Shown: piece by piece, positions 18,286 to 27,090 of the stretch
Position numbering within the stretch: the first letter of the stretch is position 1
Layout of the letters: each line of letters begins with the position of its first letter
DNA from: Arthrobacter globiformis
GTDB taxonomy: Bacteria; Actinomycetota; Actinomycetes; Actinomycetales; Micrococcaceae
Assembly (NCBI RefSeq): GCF_030818015.1
Contig: NZ_JAUSZX010000001.1
Coordinates: forward strand, 2,356,001-2,420,000
Length of the DNA stretch: 64,000 nucleotides
Direction of reading: 5' to 3'
Made by a program: the position numbers and the translations under genes
Notes under the pieces: model-generated
Seen by the model: the letters and a program-made list of their open reading frames with translations, nothing else
What the model was told of the DNA's origin: nothing
Database searches by the model: none

Positions 18286-18901
18286 TACGGGACGGGCCCT
18301 GACAGCGGCTTCCGCGCGGACCGCTCACGTGCTGGTGGTCGACGCTGACCACCCGCGCTGAGCATAACCCGGGCACCATCCCCCGCGCCACAAAACTATT
18401 CGTTCCCTTCCCGGGTGGAAACCACGGGCCGGCGTGTCCGTCCAGCCCCGGATGCGCCGGTGGTCAGACAGTCCCCGGCGGGCCGGTTAGGGGATTTGCC
18501 GGTGAAGGCGCCCCGACTCCCACACCCTGGCGTCTCGCAATCCTTGGGATATGAGAGGTCTCACCGACTGAACGACCGCGACGACGGCGATTGTGCATTG
18601 CACCCGGCCCGGAGAGAAACCGGGCGGAGATCACGGCCGACCTCTGATGGGTGGCCTCAGGCAACGCGGCGTCCCAAGGTTTTTCCAAGGTCGCAGCATG
18701 ACTGTGGGGCCTTGAAGCATCCGGCTCCCGCGTTTGGAACCACAAGATTCCGTTCCTAACGAAAGAATTCCGGAGTAGCCCGACGCCTCAGCCGCCGTAA
18801 AGAGAAGACGGGGCCGTGCATCCAAAGCGCAGCGATTCCTGCGCATCCCTCCCACATAGGATTTCCTGGCCTGCTCTGGCCGTAGACGTTTGGAGACACC
18901 C
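18286..18901. other. Non-coding stretch with dispersed repeat copy 2
   Basis: No gene is supported. It contains the repeat at 18523-18570 and the promoter region of the secreted protein at 18902. Confidence 0.4.
18523..18570 (-). repeat. Dispersed palindromic repeat, copy 2
   Basis: On the minus strand it reads GTCGGTGAGACCTCTCATAT, then CCCAAGG and GAGACGCCAGGGTG, matching copy 1 on the left and copy 4 on the right. The arms are imperfect. Confidence 0.65.
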
Positions 18902-19444
18902 ATGCAAAAAAGGAACAACAATCGTGTCCGTGCTGCCGCCGCGTTTTCATTGGCGCTCTTAGGCGTAGGCGTATCGGCTCTCCCCGCAACGGCAGCACCG
19001 CCTCACGAAAATCCGAACGCGGGGACCCTAGTCTTCGATCCTGGGGTTCTGTGCGATTTCGGTGTTCAGCTCGTCGTGACCGGCAAGGAGAAGGTCAACG
19101 GGCCGGCGCTCGGTAATCACACGGTCATCTCTCCCAACCTGAAGTTCACGGCCACGGCATTGGACGGCGACGGCAACCCAGTTGGTGCCTCCGTAAAATA
19201 CGTAGCCACGGGAACGGTTTTCTTCACGAGGACCGAAAGGCCCGGCCAGGATGACTACTTTGAAGTCAAGGCCACCGGAAACAACCTGTTGTTCGTCCCC
19301 AATGATCCAGGAGACTCAACGCTTTTCGATCCCGTATTCGTGACTGGAAACGTCAACTACGCCGTATCGCTCGACACGAATACGGAGGTCCGCAAATTCA
19401 GCGGAGCCGCCCGGCAAGTGAACATCTGCGACTCACTGGGCTAA
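18902..19444 (+). CDS. Secreted protein of unknown function
   Basis: The 180-residue protein starts with ATG at 18902 after GGAGACACC; a TTG at 18890 is in frame but less likely. A Sec signal peptide (MQKRNNNRVRAAAAFSLALL, then a small-residue region ending ATA) should be cleaved before APPHENPN. The mature part is beta-rich, with one Cys near the start (GVLCDFGVQ) and one at the end (VNICDSLG), perhaps disulphide linked. I do not recognise a family. It stands alone, between repeats. Confidence 0.65.
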   Translation: MQKRNNNRVRAAAAFSLALLGVGVSALPATAAPPHENPNAGTLVFDPGVLCDFGVQLVVTGKEKVNGPALGNHTVISPNLKFTATALDGDGNPVGASVKYVATGTVFFTRTERPGQDDYFEVKATGNNLLFVPNDPGDSTLFDPVFVTGNVNYAVSLDTNTEVRKFSGAARQVNICDSLG

Positions 19445-19822
19445 TTCGAGTCCCGTGCCCCTCAAAGGAAGGTATGGAGCACCAGCGGTTTGGAGGCGCA
19501 TAAGCGGTGGTTGGAGGAATGAAGTGTATTCAAGCCACTGGTTGCCCGTACTGCCTGTGCCGATGAGGAGCGCAAGGTCCGCAGACTCGCCGACGCGGGC
19601 CAAACCCCCGGCTGGCTGTGTTCTGCGGGCCTGGATGCTGATACCATCTCATCCAGTCCCCCGGTGCGGCGGGAGCCACTTGCGGCGTGAACCAACCGTC
19701 GCGGTCCCTCGGAATGGCCAGCCCCACGTCACCGACCCAGCTCACCGCCCGCCTGGTCCTCCGGCGTCCCTGTTCGATGACGGATCCACGCGCGAGCGGC
19801 CGACTCCTTGTCGTCATCCAAC

Positions 19823-19884
19823 TCGGTGTCTCGAAACCCCTGTGTCCCGAATCCCTAGGGATTCGGTACACAGGACATGAGACG
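19823..19884 (+). repeat. Dispersed palindromic repeat, copy 3
   Basis: TCGGTGTCTCGAAACC leads into a large dyad at 19839-19874: CCTGTGTCCCGAATCC, CTAG, then the complementary arm with one mismatch in sixteen. GAGACG follows, as in the other copies. Confidence 0.65.
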
Positions 19885-19989
19885 AATCCGGCCGGACCGC
19901 GGGGACAGGCCGCCGCCAGAGGACCGCCTTACGGGCAGTCACGGACGGGTGGAGGTGTCTCTGGTAGCTCAGTGCCTAGTGACTGCTCT

Positions 19990-20040
19990 GGACCCGCGGA
20001 TCGCTCGGTTGAATATGGACCCGCGGGTCGCTCGGTTGAA
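19990..20040 (+). repeat. Two 24-bp direct repeats
   Basis: Copies at 19990-20013 and 20017-20040 differ at one base; each contains GATCGCTCGGTTGAA or GGTCGCTCGGTTGAA. The period is 27 bp. No neighbouring gene explains them. Confidence 0.55.
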
Positions 20041-20197
20041 ACTGTGAACAGCAGCACCAGACCGAGGCAGCGGGTCATCTGTGGCCTGTGGGCCACATAG
20101 CTGCTGTCCACATCAACCGTCGTGACCAGGCGGCTGCCGACCCACAGGGTGTCGTAGTCAAGGTCCTCGAGTCCGCCGACTGCTCTGCCCCCGGAGC

Positions 20198-20821
20198 TCA
20201 GCCGGTAAATTCGTTGACGCCGAGGGCGAAGTCCCAGTGGCCAACCCCGTTGCTGGCGAGGCCCACCGTGACCACGCCCACTCCTTCCAGCCAGTGCGCC
20301 ATTTTCAGGCCGCCAACGTCCAGCGGGCGCAGCCCGAGACTCTCGATGAATGCGGCCACGCCTGCCTTGGCCTGCGCATTGTCGCCAGCGATAAAGACGT
20401 TGGGCCGGCCCTTCTCCAGGACACCACGGAAGACGGTGTTGAATGCCTTCACCACCCTGGCGCTGGCCGGGGCCACCTTGGCGACTTCCTGCGCGATCGA
20501 GGTCTCCTCGCTGTGGGCCAGTCCGTCAAACGCGGCGTTGAAGGGGTTGCTGATGTCGACGATGACCTTGCCCGCGAGGGCGTCTCCGTATTCGGCGACG
20601 ACCGGAACGACACCGTCGTACAACAGGGCCGTGATGACGATGTCCCCGGCCGGGACGGCGCCCCACTTACCCGTCGTCGCGCCGCCGCCCAGGGCCTTGG
20701 CCAGGTCATCGGCTTTGGGCTGATCGCGTCCCATGATCTCGACGGTGTTGCCGCCTGCCACCGCGAGGGTGCCGATGGTACAGGCCATGTTCCCCGTACC
20801 GATGAAGGTGATGCTGCTCAT
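20198..20821 (-). CDS. NADPH-dependent F420 reductase-like protein
   Basis: The 207-residue protein begins MSSITFIGTGNMACTIG, where GTGNMA is the NADP-binding loop of the F420 reductase (Fno/NpdG) family. It continues with EIMGRDQPKADDLAKALG, ADIVITALLY-like and KVIVDISNPF segments, and VVKAFNTVF. Members move hydride between NADPH and coenzyme F420, or serve as general NADP-dependent reductases. Length and motifs are intact. It is followed on the same strand by an SDR remnant (stop at 20942), so the two may once have formed a redox pair. Confidence 0.8.
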   Translation of the reverse strand: MSSITFIGTGNMACTIGTLAVAGGNTVEIMGRDQPKADDLAKALGGGATTGKWGAVPAGDIVITALLYDGVVPVVAEYGDALAGKVIVDISNPFNAAFDGLAHSEETSIAQEVAKVAPASARVVKAFNTVFRGVLEKGRPNVFIAGDNAQAKAGVAAFIESLGLRPLDVGGLKMAHWLEGVGVVTVGLASNGVGHWDFALGVNEFTG

Positions 20822-20941
20822 GAGGTGTGCTCTTTTCCTGTTCTGGAGGTGTCGCTCTGTCTCGTTCGTGCGCCTTCGAGATAAGGTCGTTGTGGCGACT
20901 GGCTGTTGCGGAATGTGCCCGCGGCATTCCTGGTGTGCGGT

Positions 20942-21470
20942 TCAGATCACTGTGGTGCCGCCGTCGGCGACCAGCTCCATGCCGTTGACGTAGCTCGAGT
21001 CGTCCGAGGCGAGGAACAACGCGACCGACGCGATCTCTTCAGTGCGGCCCATCTCTCGCCGCGGGATCACAGACTCGAATTGCGCCTTCATCTCCGCGTC
21101 CATCACCGCCATCATCATCGGCGTGCCGACCTGGCCGGGGGTCAGCACGTTCACCCGGATCTTCCTATCCCTCAGCTCGGACACCCACACCCGTGCGTAG
21201 GCGGGCAGCACGGCCTTGCTGGCTGCGTACACACTCCAATCGGGGTAGCCCCGAAGCGAGGCGTTTGACCCGGTCATGAAGATCGAGCCCCCGTCGTTGA
21301 ACAGAGGCAGTGCCTTCTGAACCGTGAACAGCGTGCCGCGCGCGTTCAGCGAGAAGGCGGCGTCGAACTGCTCTGCGGTGATCTCGCCGAGCCTGCCCTG
21401 CCCGCCCGTCCCAGCGCTTGCCCACAGCACGTCGATCGCGCCCTTTTCCTGCTTGACCGTGTCCACTCGC
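20942..21470 (-). pseudogene. SDR-family reductase, 5' truncated
   Basis: The C-terminal two thirds of an SDR is intact: IDVLWASAGTGG (the NAG position), EQFDAAFSLNARGTLFTVQK, MTGSNASLRGYPDWSVYAAS with the Ser/Tyr/Lys triad continuing into SKAV, and VNGMELVADGG at the end. The N-terminal Rossmann motif is absent: upstream of about 21470 the frame reads through the antisense of a TetR fragment. The apparent 375-residue frame is therefore an artefact. A deletion at the shared upstream region explains both fragments. Confidence 0.8.
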
Positions 21471-21475
21471 CCCTG

Positions 21476-21817
21476 TGTCCGTTCATCGGGGCGGCCGTCG
21501 AAATCCAGGACCCGGGCCATCCAGCACGCGTACTCGCTCACGACTACAAGAAGGCATTTGCGGCGCGGCTCACCGAAACGGCCCGCGAGGCCGGCGCCAA
21601 GGACCCCGAGCGGCTCGGCGAGCAACTGGCGCTGCTCCTGGATGGCGCCTCGGCCCGCAGCCGAGTCCTCGACGCCGACACCTTCGCCACCGCCGCCGCC
21701 ATCGCAGCCGTCCTCGTCGACAACGCCATCCCCACGGCAGCGGCACCGGCCGGCGCAAGCGCTGTCCAGCACCCTGGCCAGGGCCACATCATTGACCGCA
21801 ACACAGAGCAGATGTGA
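21476..21817 (+). pseudogene. TetR-family regulator, C-terminal fragment
   Basis: The plus strand reads CPFIGAAVEIQDPGHPARVL, AHDYKKAFAARLTETAREAG, then EQLALLLDGASARSRVLDA and AAIAAVLVDNAIP, ending at a TGA. This is the ligand-binding half of a TetR regulator; the DNA-binding half and start are missing. It faces away from the truncated SDR, the usual arrangement of such a regulator with its target, and both have lost their 5' ends at the same point. Confidence 0.75.
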
Positions 21818-22411
21818 TCGGAAAGCTTCGTCGAGCCGAATAACGCGCGCAAAGATGTCAGCATCGACTCGCACGGCGGCCTTTTGGCAGGCTGCGCGAA
21901 AGGCGATGAGGAAATCGCTCACTGTTTGAGCGACAAGGGGCAGGAAGCCACGGTCAGCCAGTCGAGCCAACGCGACGTCGAATGGGAGGGCCAACCGAGG
22001 ATGATGCCGCATAGTCAGGAAGCAGCTCTGGGCTGCCGGTAGGCCAATCTCACCCTGGCCGAAAAGCACAAAGGGCCCGAGAAAGCGCCCGTTTGAGGTT
22101 CCCCATCCAAACTCGGTGTCTACTAACCCCTGTATCCCGAATCCCTAGGGTTGTGAGACGCCAGGGTGTTGCAGCTTCAACCACAACATCGCTCCCCGCA
22201 TTGTGGGGTCTAGATAGGCGACTCTCCTCCTAAGGAAGACCCGGGCCAGTCACTGGGCCTGCTGGATTACCGGGCCACTGCTTCCCCCATCACGGGAGCC
22301 CGCCTTATTATTGAGGTGCTGGGGCGACGGCGCCGTCGCAGGTCTGGCCGGACGTGGTGTCGCAGGCGGCCAAGACCCTGTCGTCATCTAGGCCCGAGCA
22401 GATGGCCCGCA
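21818..22411. other. Non-coding stretch with dispersed repeat copy 4
   Basis: No gene is supported. The repeat at 22113 and the promoter of the lipoprotein at 22412 lie here. Confidence 0.4.
22113..22167 (+). repeat. Dispersed palindromic repeat, copy 4
   Basis: TCGGTGTCTACTAACC, CCTGTATCCCGAATCC and CTAGGG resemble copy 3, while GAGACGCCAGGGTG resembles the right part of copy 2. The right arm is shortened. Confidence 0.6.
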
Positions 22412-23587
22412 ATGAGCACGAAGAATCACGTCTGGAGGCGAGTGGCCTTCGCCATCGTCCTCGCTGTCTCTGGCTGTACCTACACGACAAACGACACCAC
22501 ACCGTCGCCAACCTCACCGAATCCCTTGGCTCCCTTGGAGAAACAGGTTCAGATGTTCATGGACCAAGGCGCGGTGGCCGCCGTCGTACAGATCCGGTGG
22601 CCGGAGGGGGAGTGGTCCAAGGCCTACGGCGTGCGCGACCTCGAGTCCATGACCCCGGCTCAGCCGACGGGCCGGGTGGGGATCGCAAGCGTCACTAAAA
22701 CGATGACGGCCGTGGCGGTGCTGAAGCTCGTGGACGACCGCCTCATCGGCCTCGACGATCCCGTCAATGACGTCATTCCCGGGTTCACGTCCGCACTCAA
22801 GCCTCCCGCTCCGATCACCGTGAGGCAACTGCTCAGCCACACATCCGGGATGCCTGAGGTCAACGATGCCCTGCCACGCGATGTTGACTTCCGTCCCGTG
22901 CTCTCCAGGACGCTCACGATGGAGCGGGGCTTGCAGTTAGCCGGGACCCTCCCCTGGGGCTCGGCCAATGTTGGGTCCTTCGCGTACTCGAACACGAACT
23001 ACCTCGCACTCGGCCTCCTGATCCAGACACTGCGGCACAAGCCCTTCGTCCAAGTCATGCGCGAGCAGGTCTTTGACCCCCTCGGTTTGAAGAACACCAG
23101 CCTGGACCGCATCGACCCGCACGAGGCCGGACTTTTGCACGGCTACGTTACCCTCCGCGGTGAACGCGTCGACACCACAGACAACACCTTCGCGGTCGGC
23201 AATCCGGCAGGGGGAGCGGTGTCGACCGTGGAAGACCTGAACTTCTTCATGGCTGGCCTCTTCCAGGGACGGGCGCTCTCTGCGGCGTCGTTGCGGGAGA
23301 TGAAGACTAGCCCCGGCTTCGCCCCGTACGGGCTGGGTGTGTGGGAGCACGCGGACGGATGCTCGATCGAGTCGCGGCACGAAGGCCGGGGCTCCTTCTG
23401 GGACTACCAGACGGTAGCGGTCAGCAGCGACGACGGGCGCTACCAGGCCGCGATGACCGTCACTACGCCGCCGATGCCCACCGAGTTCGAGGACCCGTCC
23501 AGCCAGAACAAGCGGGACCTCATGAACGGCCAGATCGAGTCGACCCTCAACGAGACCCTGGACAGGCTCTGCGAGCCAGCCAGTTGA
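22412..23587 (+). CDS. Serine beta-lactamase-like hydrolase, lipoprotein
   Basis: The 391-residue protein starts at ATG 22412; the frame is open further upstream without a ribosome site. A lipoprotein signal ends in AVSGC, so it should be anchored on the outer face of the membrane. The catalytic motifs of class C beta-lactamase-like hydrolases are present: SVTK (SxxK), YSN (YxN) within FAYSNTNYLALG, and a third-motif HEGRG. LLSHTSGMPE is also typical. Family members include D,D-peptidases, esterases and beta-lactamases. It is a single gene, so whether it trims peptidoglycan or cleaves esters cannot be said. Confidence 0.85.
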   Translation: MSTKNHVWRRVAFAIVLAVSGCTYTTNDTTPSPTSPNPLAPLEKQVQMFMDQGAVAAVVQIRWPEGEWSKAYGVRDLESMTPAQPTGRVGIASVTKTMTAVAVLKLVDDRLIGLDDPVNDVIPGFTSALKPPAPITVRQLLSHTSGMPEVNDALPRDVDFRPVLSRTLTMERGLQLAGTLPWGSANVGSFAYSNTNYLALGLLIQTLRHKPFVQVMREQVFDPLGLKNTSLDRIDPHEAGLLHGYVTLRGERVDTTDNTFAVGNPAGGAVSTVEDLNFFMAGLFQGRALSAASLREMKTSPGFAPYGLGVWEHADGCSIESRHEGRGSFWDYQTVAVSSDDGRYQAAMTVTTPPMPTEFEDPSSQNKRDLMNGQIESTLNETLDRLCEPAS

Positions 23588-23744
23588 GAAAGCGCCTGTC
23601 GTCCCCGGCCAGAAGGACACGCAGCACGCATGGATGAGCGGGGGACTGCTCGGTGACGGGCCGGACGTCGGGGAATGTAGAGATACTTGCTGAGAATGCC
23701 CACTACCAGGACCCCGCCATCGAGGTAGGGGCTGAAGCGCGTCC

Positions 23745-23987
23745 TTATCCGACGGGATGCCCGTGCGAGCAGTGATCCTGCCCCGGCGGGATCTCATGCC
23801 CCTGAATGCAAGTCCTCTCCGGTGGAAGCGGCCGGTCATGGTAGCTGAGGAAGATGCTGCTGTAGCTGCGTTCCATTCCCTCGTCCTCTCGCCTCAGCCA
23901 CTCGGTCAGATGCAGCCCGTGATGCTCCTCAGGCTTCTTCGGCTTGTCCGATTCATGCGTCCGATGCCTGAAAGGATTCTTCGCCAT
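23745..23987 (-). CDS. Small protein with paired C-x2-GH motifs
   Basis: The product is 80 residues from the ATG at 23987 (MAKNPFRHRTHESDKPKKPE). The N-terminal half is basic and polar; the middle (LTEWLRREDEGMERSYSSIF) is helical. The C-terminus has CIQGHEIPPGQDHCSHGHP, two C-x2-GH units that could bind one zinc ion. Such proteins are unannotated small proteins in Arthrobacter relatives, to my recollection. The function is unknown. Confidence 0.6.
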   Translation of the reverse strand: MAKNPFRHRTHESDKPKKPEEHHGLHLTEWLRREDEGMERSYSSIFLSYHDRPLPPERTCIQGHEIPPGQDHCSHGHPVG

Positions 23988-24634
23988 GGCACTCGCGACC
24001 CTTAAAAAGCGTCCCTGCTCGGGTACAGGGAGGAAACGGTGCAACCATGATAGGACCGCTCCCACGCTACGGCAATCGGCCGCGGTGACTCATAAAGATG
24101 CCGGCGTAGCTTCACGATTCACCAAATGTCTATGTCATTGGCAGGCCGTAACGGCCGTAAGTCTTCCGCTTTCAAAAGCGGAGGCCCACTGATGGCTCGG
24201 TGTTCATGTCAGGAGCCTCCTCCCCTCACGTAACCTCCGTGCAGACGACTTCGGAAATTAACAGCTTAAACTTGGGTACTCGTTCCGCGAAAGGTGAATG
24301 TGAGGCGACTGCCCAATCGGTGAGACATCTCGTATCCCAAGGCTTACAAGACGTGACACCGGACGGGAGACGCCTGTGGCCTACGGATTCTCCTATGTCA
24401 GGACATGCGTGTCGAATAGTCGCGCCACAAGCTTTCCCTAGGCTGCGGCCCGCGCAGCAGATAGTCAACTGCCCTGCGGACCTGTGCCGCTCTGGCCTCG
24501 GCTCCCATTTCATTTCATGCCTCGTTGAACACGGACATGTTCCCCGGGTTGGCGCCGACGTTCGAGTTTGCGAAGCCCTTGAGGTCCAACGGGTCGGCTT
24601 TGGGCAGGCCATCGGAGCCCATAGGGAACGACTA
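23988..24634. other. Non-coding stretch with dispersed repeat copy 5
   Basis: No gene is supported on either strand. The repeat at 24317-24354 and the left tip of an IS256 relic border it. Confidence 0.4.
24317..24354 (+). repeat. Dispersed palindromic repeat, copy 5
   Basis: TCGGTGAGACATCTCGTAT, CCCAAGG then a diverged right arm ACAAGACG. Similarity to copy 1 extends about 20 bases to the left (GGTGACTGC against GGCGACTGC). Confidence 0.6.
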
Positions 24635-24814
24635 GAACTGTAAGAAGAACGGTGGAACGGCGTGGCCTGACCGAAAGGCAAGGCTATGACCGAGACTGCA
24701 GTGATGATCGGTCCCATGACCGGAGAGATCATCGATCAGAAGGAGCTCGCGGAGGCGCTGCTGGAGCAGGCCCGCGAGCAGGGCGTTAGCCTGTCGGGCG
24801 CGGGTGGGCTGCTT
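24635..24814 (+). mobile_element. Left-end remnant of an IS256-family element
   Basis: ACTGTAAGAAGAACGGT matches the left end of the element at 52269. The transposase N-terminus follows from 24686: MTETAVMIGPMTGEIIDQKE then AREQGVSLSGAGGLL, after which similarity stops abruptly at about 24814 inside the acetyltransferase gene. Confidence 0.75.
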
Positions 24815-25304
24815 GGGTCAGACGGCGGAAGTCTCGGGACAGGTAGAGAGCGATGGCGGCCGCGTTGCCGCTGTTTACGGTCACCGCAAGGGTTTTGTGT
24901 CCCAAATCGTGGAGGGCCTGCATGGCATGGCTGAGCAGGTCTTCGGCGATGCCCTGCCTGCGGTGATCGGGGTGGGTGAAAAGTTCGGCGATGAAAGCCG
25001 TTCTGGATTCATCGCTTCCGAGGGCGCGCTCGGTAGTAACGATGGCGGCGGTGATGTGGCCATCGGCGTCAGCGGTCAACAGGGAAGCTTGCGGGATGGG
25101 GGTTCCGTGGATACCGTCGAAGACCGCCCTGATCCTGCCGGCCGCTTTTTCACTGTCCGGACGGGATGTTCCGTCCGCATAGGCATACTGATAGAGGTCT
25201 GCAAGTTTCGGCAGGTCCACGGGCGTAATGCTCCGGGGAGCCGGGACGGTGGGTTTGAGGTCCTGCGGTCCAATGATCGCTGCCAGGGAGATTAGAGAGA
25301 CCAT
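24786..25304 (-). CDS. GNAT-family N-acetyltransferase, 3' end altered
   Basis: The 172-residue protein starts at 25304 after GAGAAAGGCACG; the frame further upstream is not supported. GNAT features are AAIVTTERALGSD, FIAELFTHPDHRRQGIAEDL (the acetyl-CoA loop R-x2-G-x-A), and VTVNSGNAAAIALYLSRDFR. It should transfer acetyl from acetyl-CoA to an amine. After FRRLTQ the last eight residues and the stop come from the antisense of the IS256 relic, so the native C-terminus, often the last beta strand, has been replaced. Activity is uncertain. Confidence 0.75.
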   Translation of the reverse strand: MVSLISLAAIIGPQDLKPTVPAPRSITPVDLPKLADLYQYAYADGTSRPDSEKAAGRIRAVFDGIHGTPIPQASLLTADADGHITAAIVTTERALGSDESRTAFIAELFTHPDHRRQGIAEDLLSHAMQALHDLGHKTLAVTVNSGNAAAIALYLSRDFRRLTQAAHPRPTG

Positions 25305-25754
25305 GACGTGCCTTTCTCCGACGCGGGGACAAAACTCCTTGCGAAAAGTGTGGGTCATCCCGGTGCCAGGGGGAAGGCCCACATGCTTGCATATTCGTGC
25401 TGGCATTGAACACCAGAATGATCTCAATGTAGATCAGTCAAATGAGCTCGTGAAGCGATGAAGCGACTCATTTGAGCGGGCCGTGAGTCCGGCGGCCGGG
25501 AGACAACGGCACGTAGATCTTCCAGTGATACGGACACTAAGGCCCCTCGAGAGTGGGCCAGTCAGAACGGCATCTAGGTCAACAACGGCGGGCGCATTCA
25601 TGGTGAGGTGATGAACAGTATGAGTATGTCAACTTGGTTGAAGCCCGCCAGGACGGCCCGAACGGTACCCACCTGAGCCACTTGCCGTCCACCTTTGTCG
25701 GCAGGAACAGGGGTTTGCGGTCTGGCGATTCGTGTTGGGGAATAGACTCCGTTC
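25305..25754. other. Intergenic stretch
   Basis: Between divergent genes; it should contain the promoters of the acetyltransferase and the ArsB-like transporter. No further feature was recognised. Confidence 0.4.
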
Positions 25755-26954
25755 ATGCGTTTGGCGATCATTGGAGCGGTTCTGCTGGTGGCTGGCGCCG
25801 TGGCGGTGGTCACCGGGGCGCTGCCCTTGGCCGATCTGGCGGCGCTGATTGACCGGGTGGCTCCGATCCTGTTGTTTGTCGTCGCGATGACCGTGGTGAC
25901 GGAGCTGGCGAGCGAGGGCGGCGTCTTCCTTTGGACTGCGCGCCGGCTCCGGCATTGGGGCCGCGGATACAGCGTTGTTTTGTGGTTGTTCCTCGCTGTG
26001 TTCGCAACGTTGAGCACCATCTTTCTGTCCCTGGACACGACCGCGGTGCTCTTGACCCCGGTTGTGGTGGGCGTGACCAGGCAGGCTGGCTTGCCGCCGC
26101 TCCCTTTTGCCCTGATGACTGTGTGGCTGGCCAACACCGCGAGCCTGCTGCTGCCCATTTCCAATCTGACCAACCTGCTCGCGCAGCACAGCCTGAACGG
26201 TATCAGTCCTGCCGGTTTCGCGGCCCTGATGTGGGCCCCGTCCCTTGCGGCCATTCTGGTGCCAGTGGTGTTCGTGGGCATCGTCTTCCGCCGCGATCTG
26301 CGTAAGCGCTATTCACGGATCCCGGTCGTGCGGATACGACCGGATCAGGAATTCGGCGAAGGATCGATGCCTGCAACGGCTGACCGGGTCCTGCTCGGCG
26401 CCACCGCCCTCGTGCTGGCATTGCTGCTGCCGGCTCTGGTGTCCGGGGCTCCGGTCTGGATTCCCGCCCTGGCTGCCGCTGTTGTGCTGGGTGTGGTGTT
26501 CGCGCTCCGGCGGCCGCGGGTGCTCAGGGTCTCGCTGGTTCCGTGGTCCCTGCTGCTTTTCGCCTCCGGACTCTTTCTAGTGATGGAAACCGCCCGGCAT
26601 CTGGGCGCTTCTGTATTGGTGGGCCAGCTCGCCGGGCAAGGCCAGGGCTTCCTGGATCTTGTCAGGCTGGCCGCAACGGGCGCCGCCGGTTCCAATGTGC
26701 TGAACAACTTGCCTGCCTACCTGCTGGCCGAGCCACTGGCGCAGACGCCGCAGCGCATGGCGGCCCTGCTGATCGGAGTCAACGCCGGTCCGCTCATCAC
26801 GCCGTGGGCGTCCCTTGCCACGCTGCTCTGGCACGACCGACTTGTCCGGATGAATGTGCTGATTACCTGGAAGGGCTACGCGCTCTTCGGTTTGATCGTC
26901 GCACCCCTGACCGTGCTCGCGGCGGTGGCGGCACTGGCAGCCACCGGGACGTAA
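25755..26954 (+). CDS. ArsB/NhaD-type ion transporter
   Basis: The 399-residue protein is very hydrophobic, with ten to twelve membrane segments. FLSLDTTAVLLTPVVVGV, NTASLLLPISNLTNLLA and GSNVLNNLPAYLLAE are the paired signature regions of the ion transporter superfamily that contains ArsB arsenite pumps and SLC13/NhaD carriers, and VNAGPLITPWASLATLLWHD is the second-half signature. It most likely exports an anion such as arsenite or carries a cation or dicarboxylate. No arsR, arsC or arsA gene is adjacent, so an arsenic role is not supported by context. The start at 25755 lies after GGGGAATAGACTCC. Confidence 0.8.
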   Translation: MRLAIIGAVLLVAGAVAVVTGALPLADLAALIDRVAPILLFVVAMTVVTELASEGGVFLWTARRLRHWGRGYSVVLWLFLAVFATLSTIFLSLDTTAVLLTPVVVGVTRQAGLPPLPFALMTVWLANTASLLLPISNLTNLLAQHSLNGISPAGFAALMWAPSLAAILVPVVFVGIVFRRDLRKRYSRIPVVRIRPDQEFGEGSMPATADRVLLGATALVLALLLPALVSGAPVWIPALAAAVVLGVVFALRRPRVLRVSLVPWSLLLFASGLFLVMETARHLGASVLVGQLAGQGQGFLDLVRLAATGAAGSNVLNNLPAYLLAEPLAQTPQRMAALLIGVNAGPLITPWASLATLLWHDRLVRMNVLITWKGYALFGLIVAPLTVLAAVAALAATGT

Positions 26955-27090
26955 ATCTCTGGGCAGTGGGCTCTGGGCAGTGGGTCAGTTCAGTGGCCGG
27001 CGCCTGGAACGAACCCTGTCGCCGGAAGCGACGAATCAGGACAAAATATAGGACGGGTCGGCCGGTATCACCGGAATCCCTCACGAAAGG

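Larger units (their letters stand above)
19445..20197. other. Non-coding stretch with repeats
   Basis: No gene is supported. It holds dispersed repeat copy 3 and a 24-bp near-tandem repeat. Overlapping frames on both strands have no ribosome sites and low protein-like character. Confidence 0.4.

Noticed and set aside
20942..22069. A 375-residue minus-strand frame ending in an SDR
   Set aside because: Only the last 175 residues are SDR; the rest is antisense to a TetR fragment with low-complexity Gly/Asp/Arg content. Annotated as a truncated SDR.
25598..26281. A 227-residue minus-strand frame
   Set aside because: Antisense of the ArsB-like transporter; polar and arginine-rich with no start signal.
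25755..26954. Complete arsenic-resistance operon
   Set aside because: Only the ArsB-like transporter is present; no arsR, arsC, arsA or arsD lies nearby.
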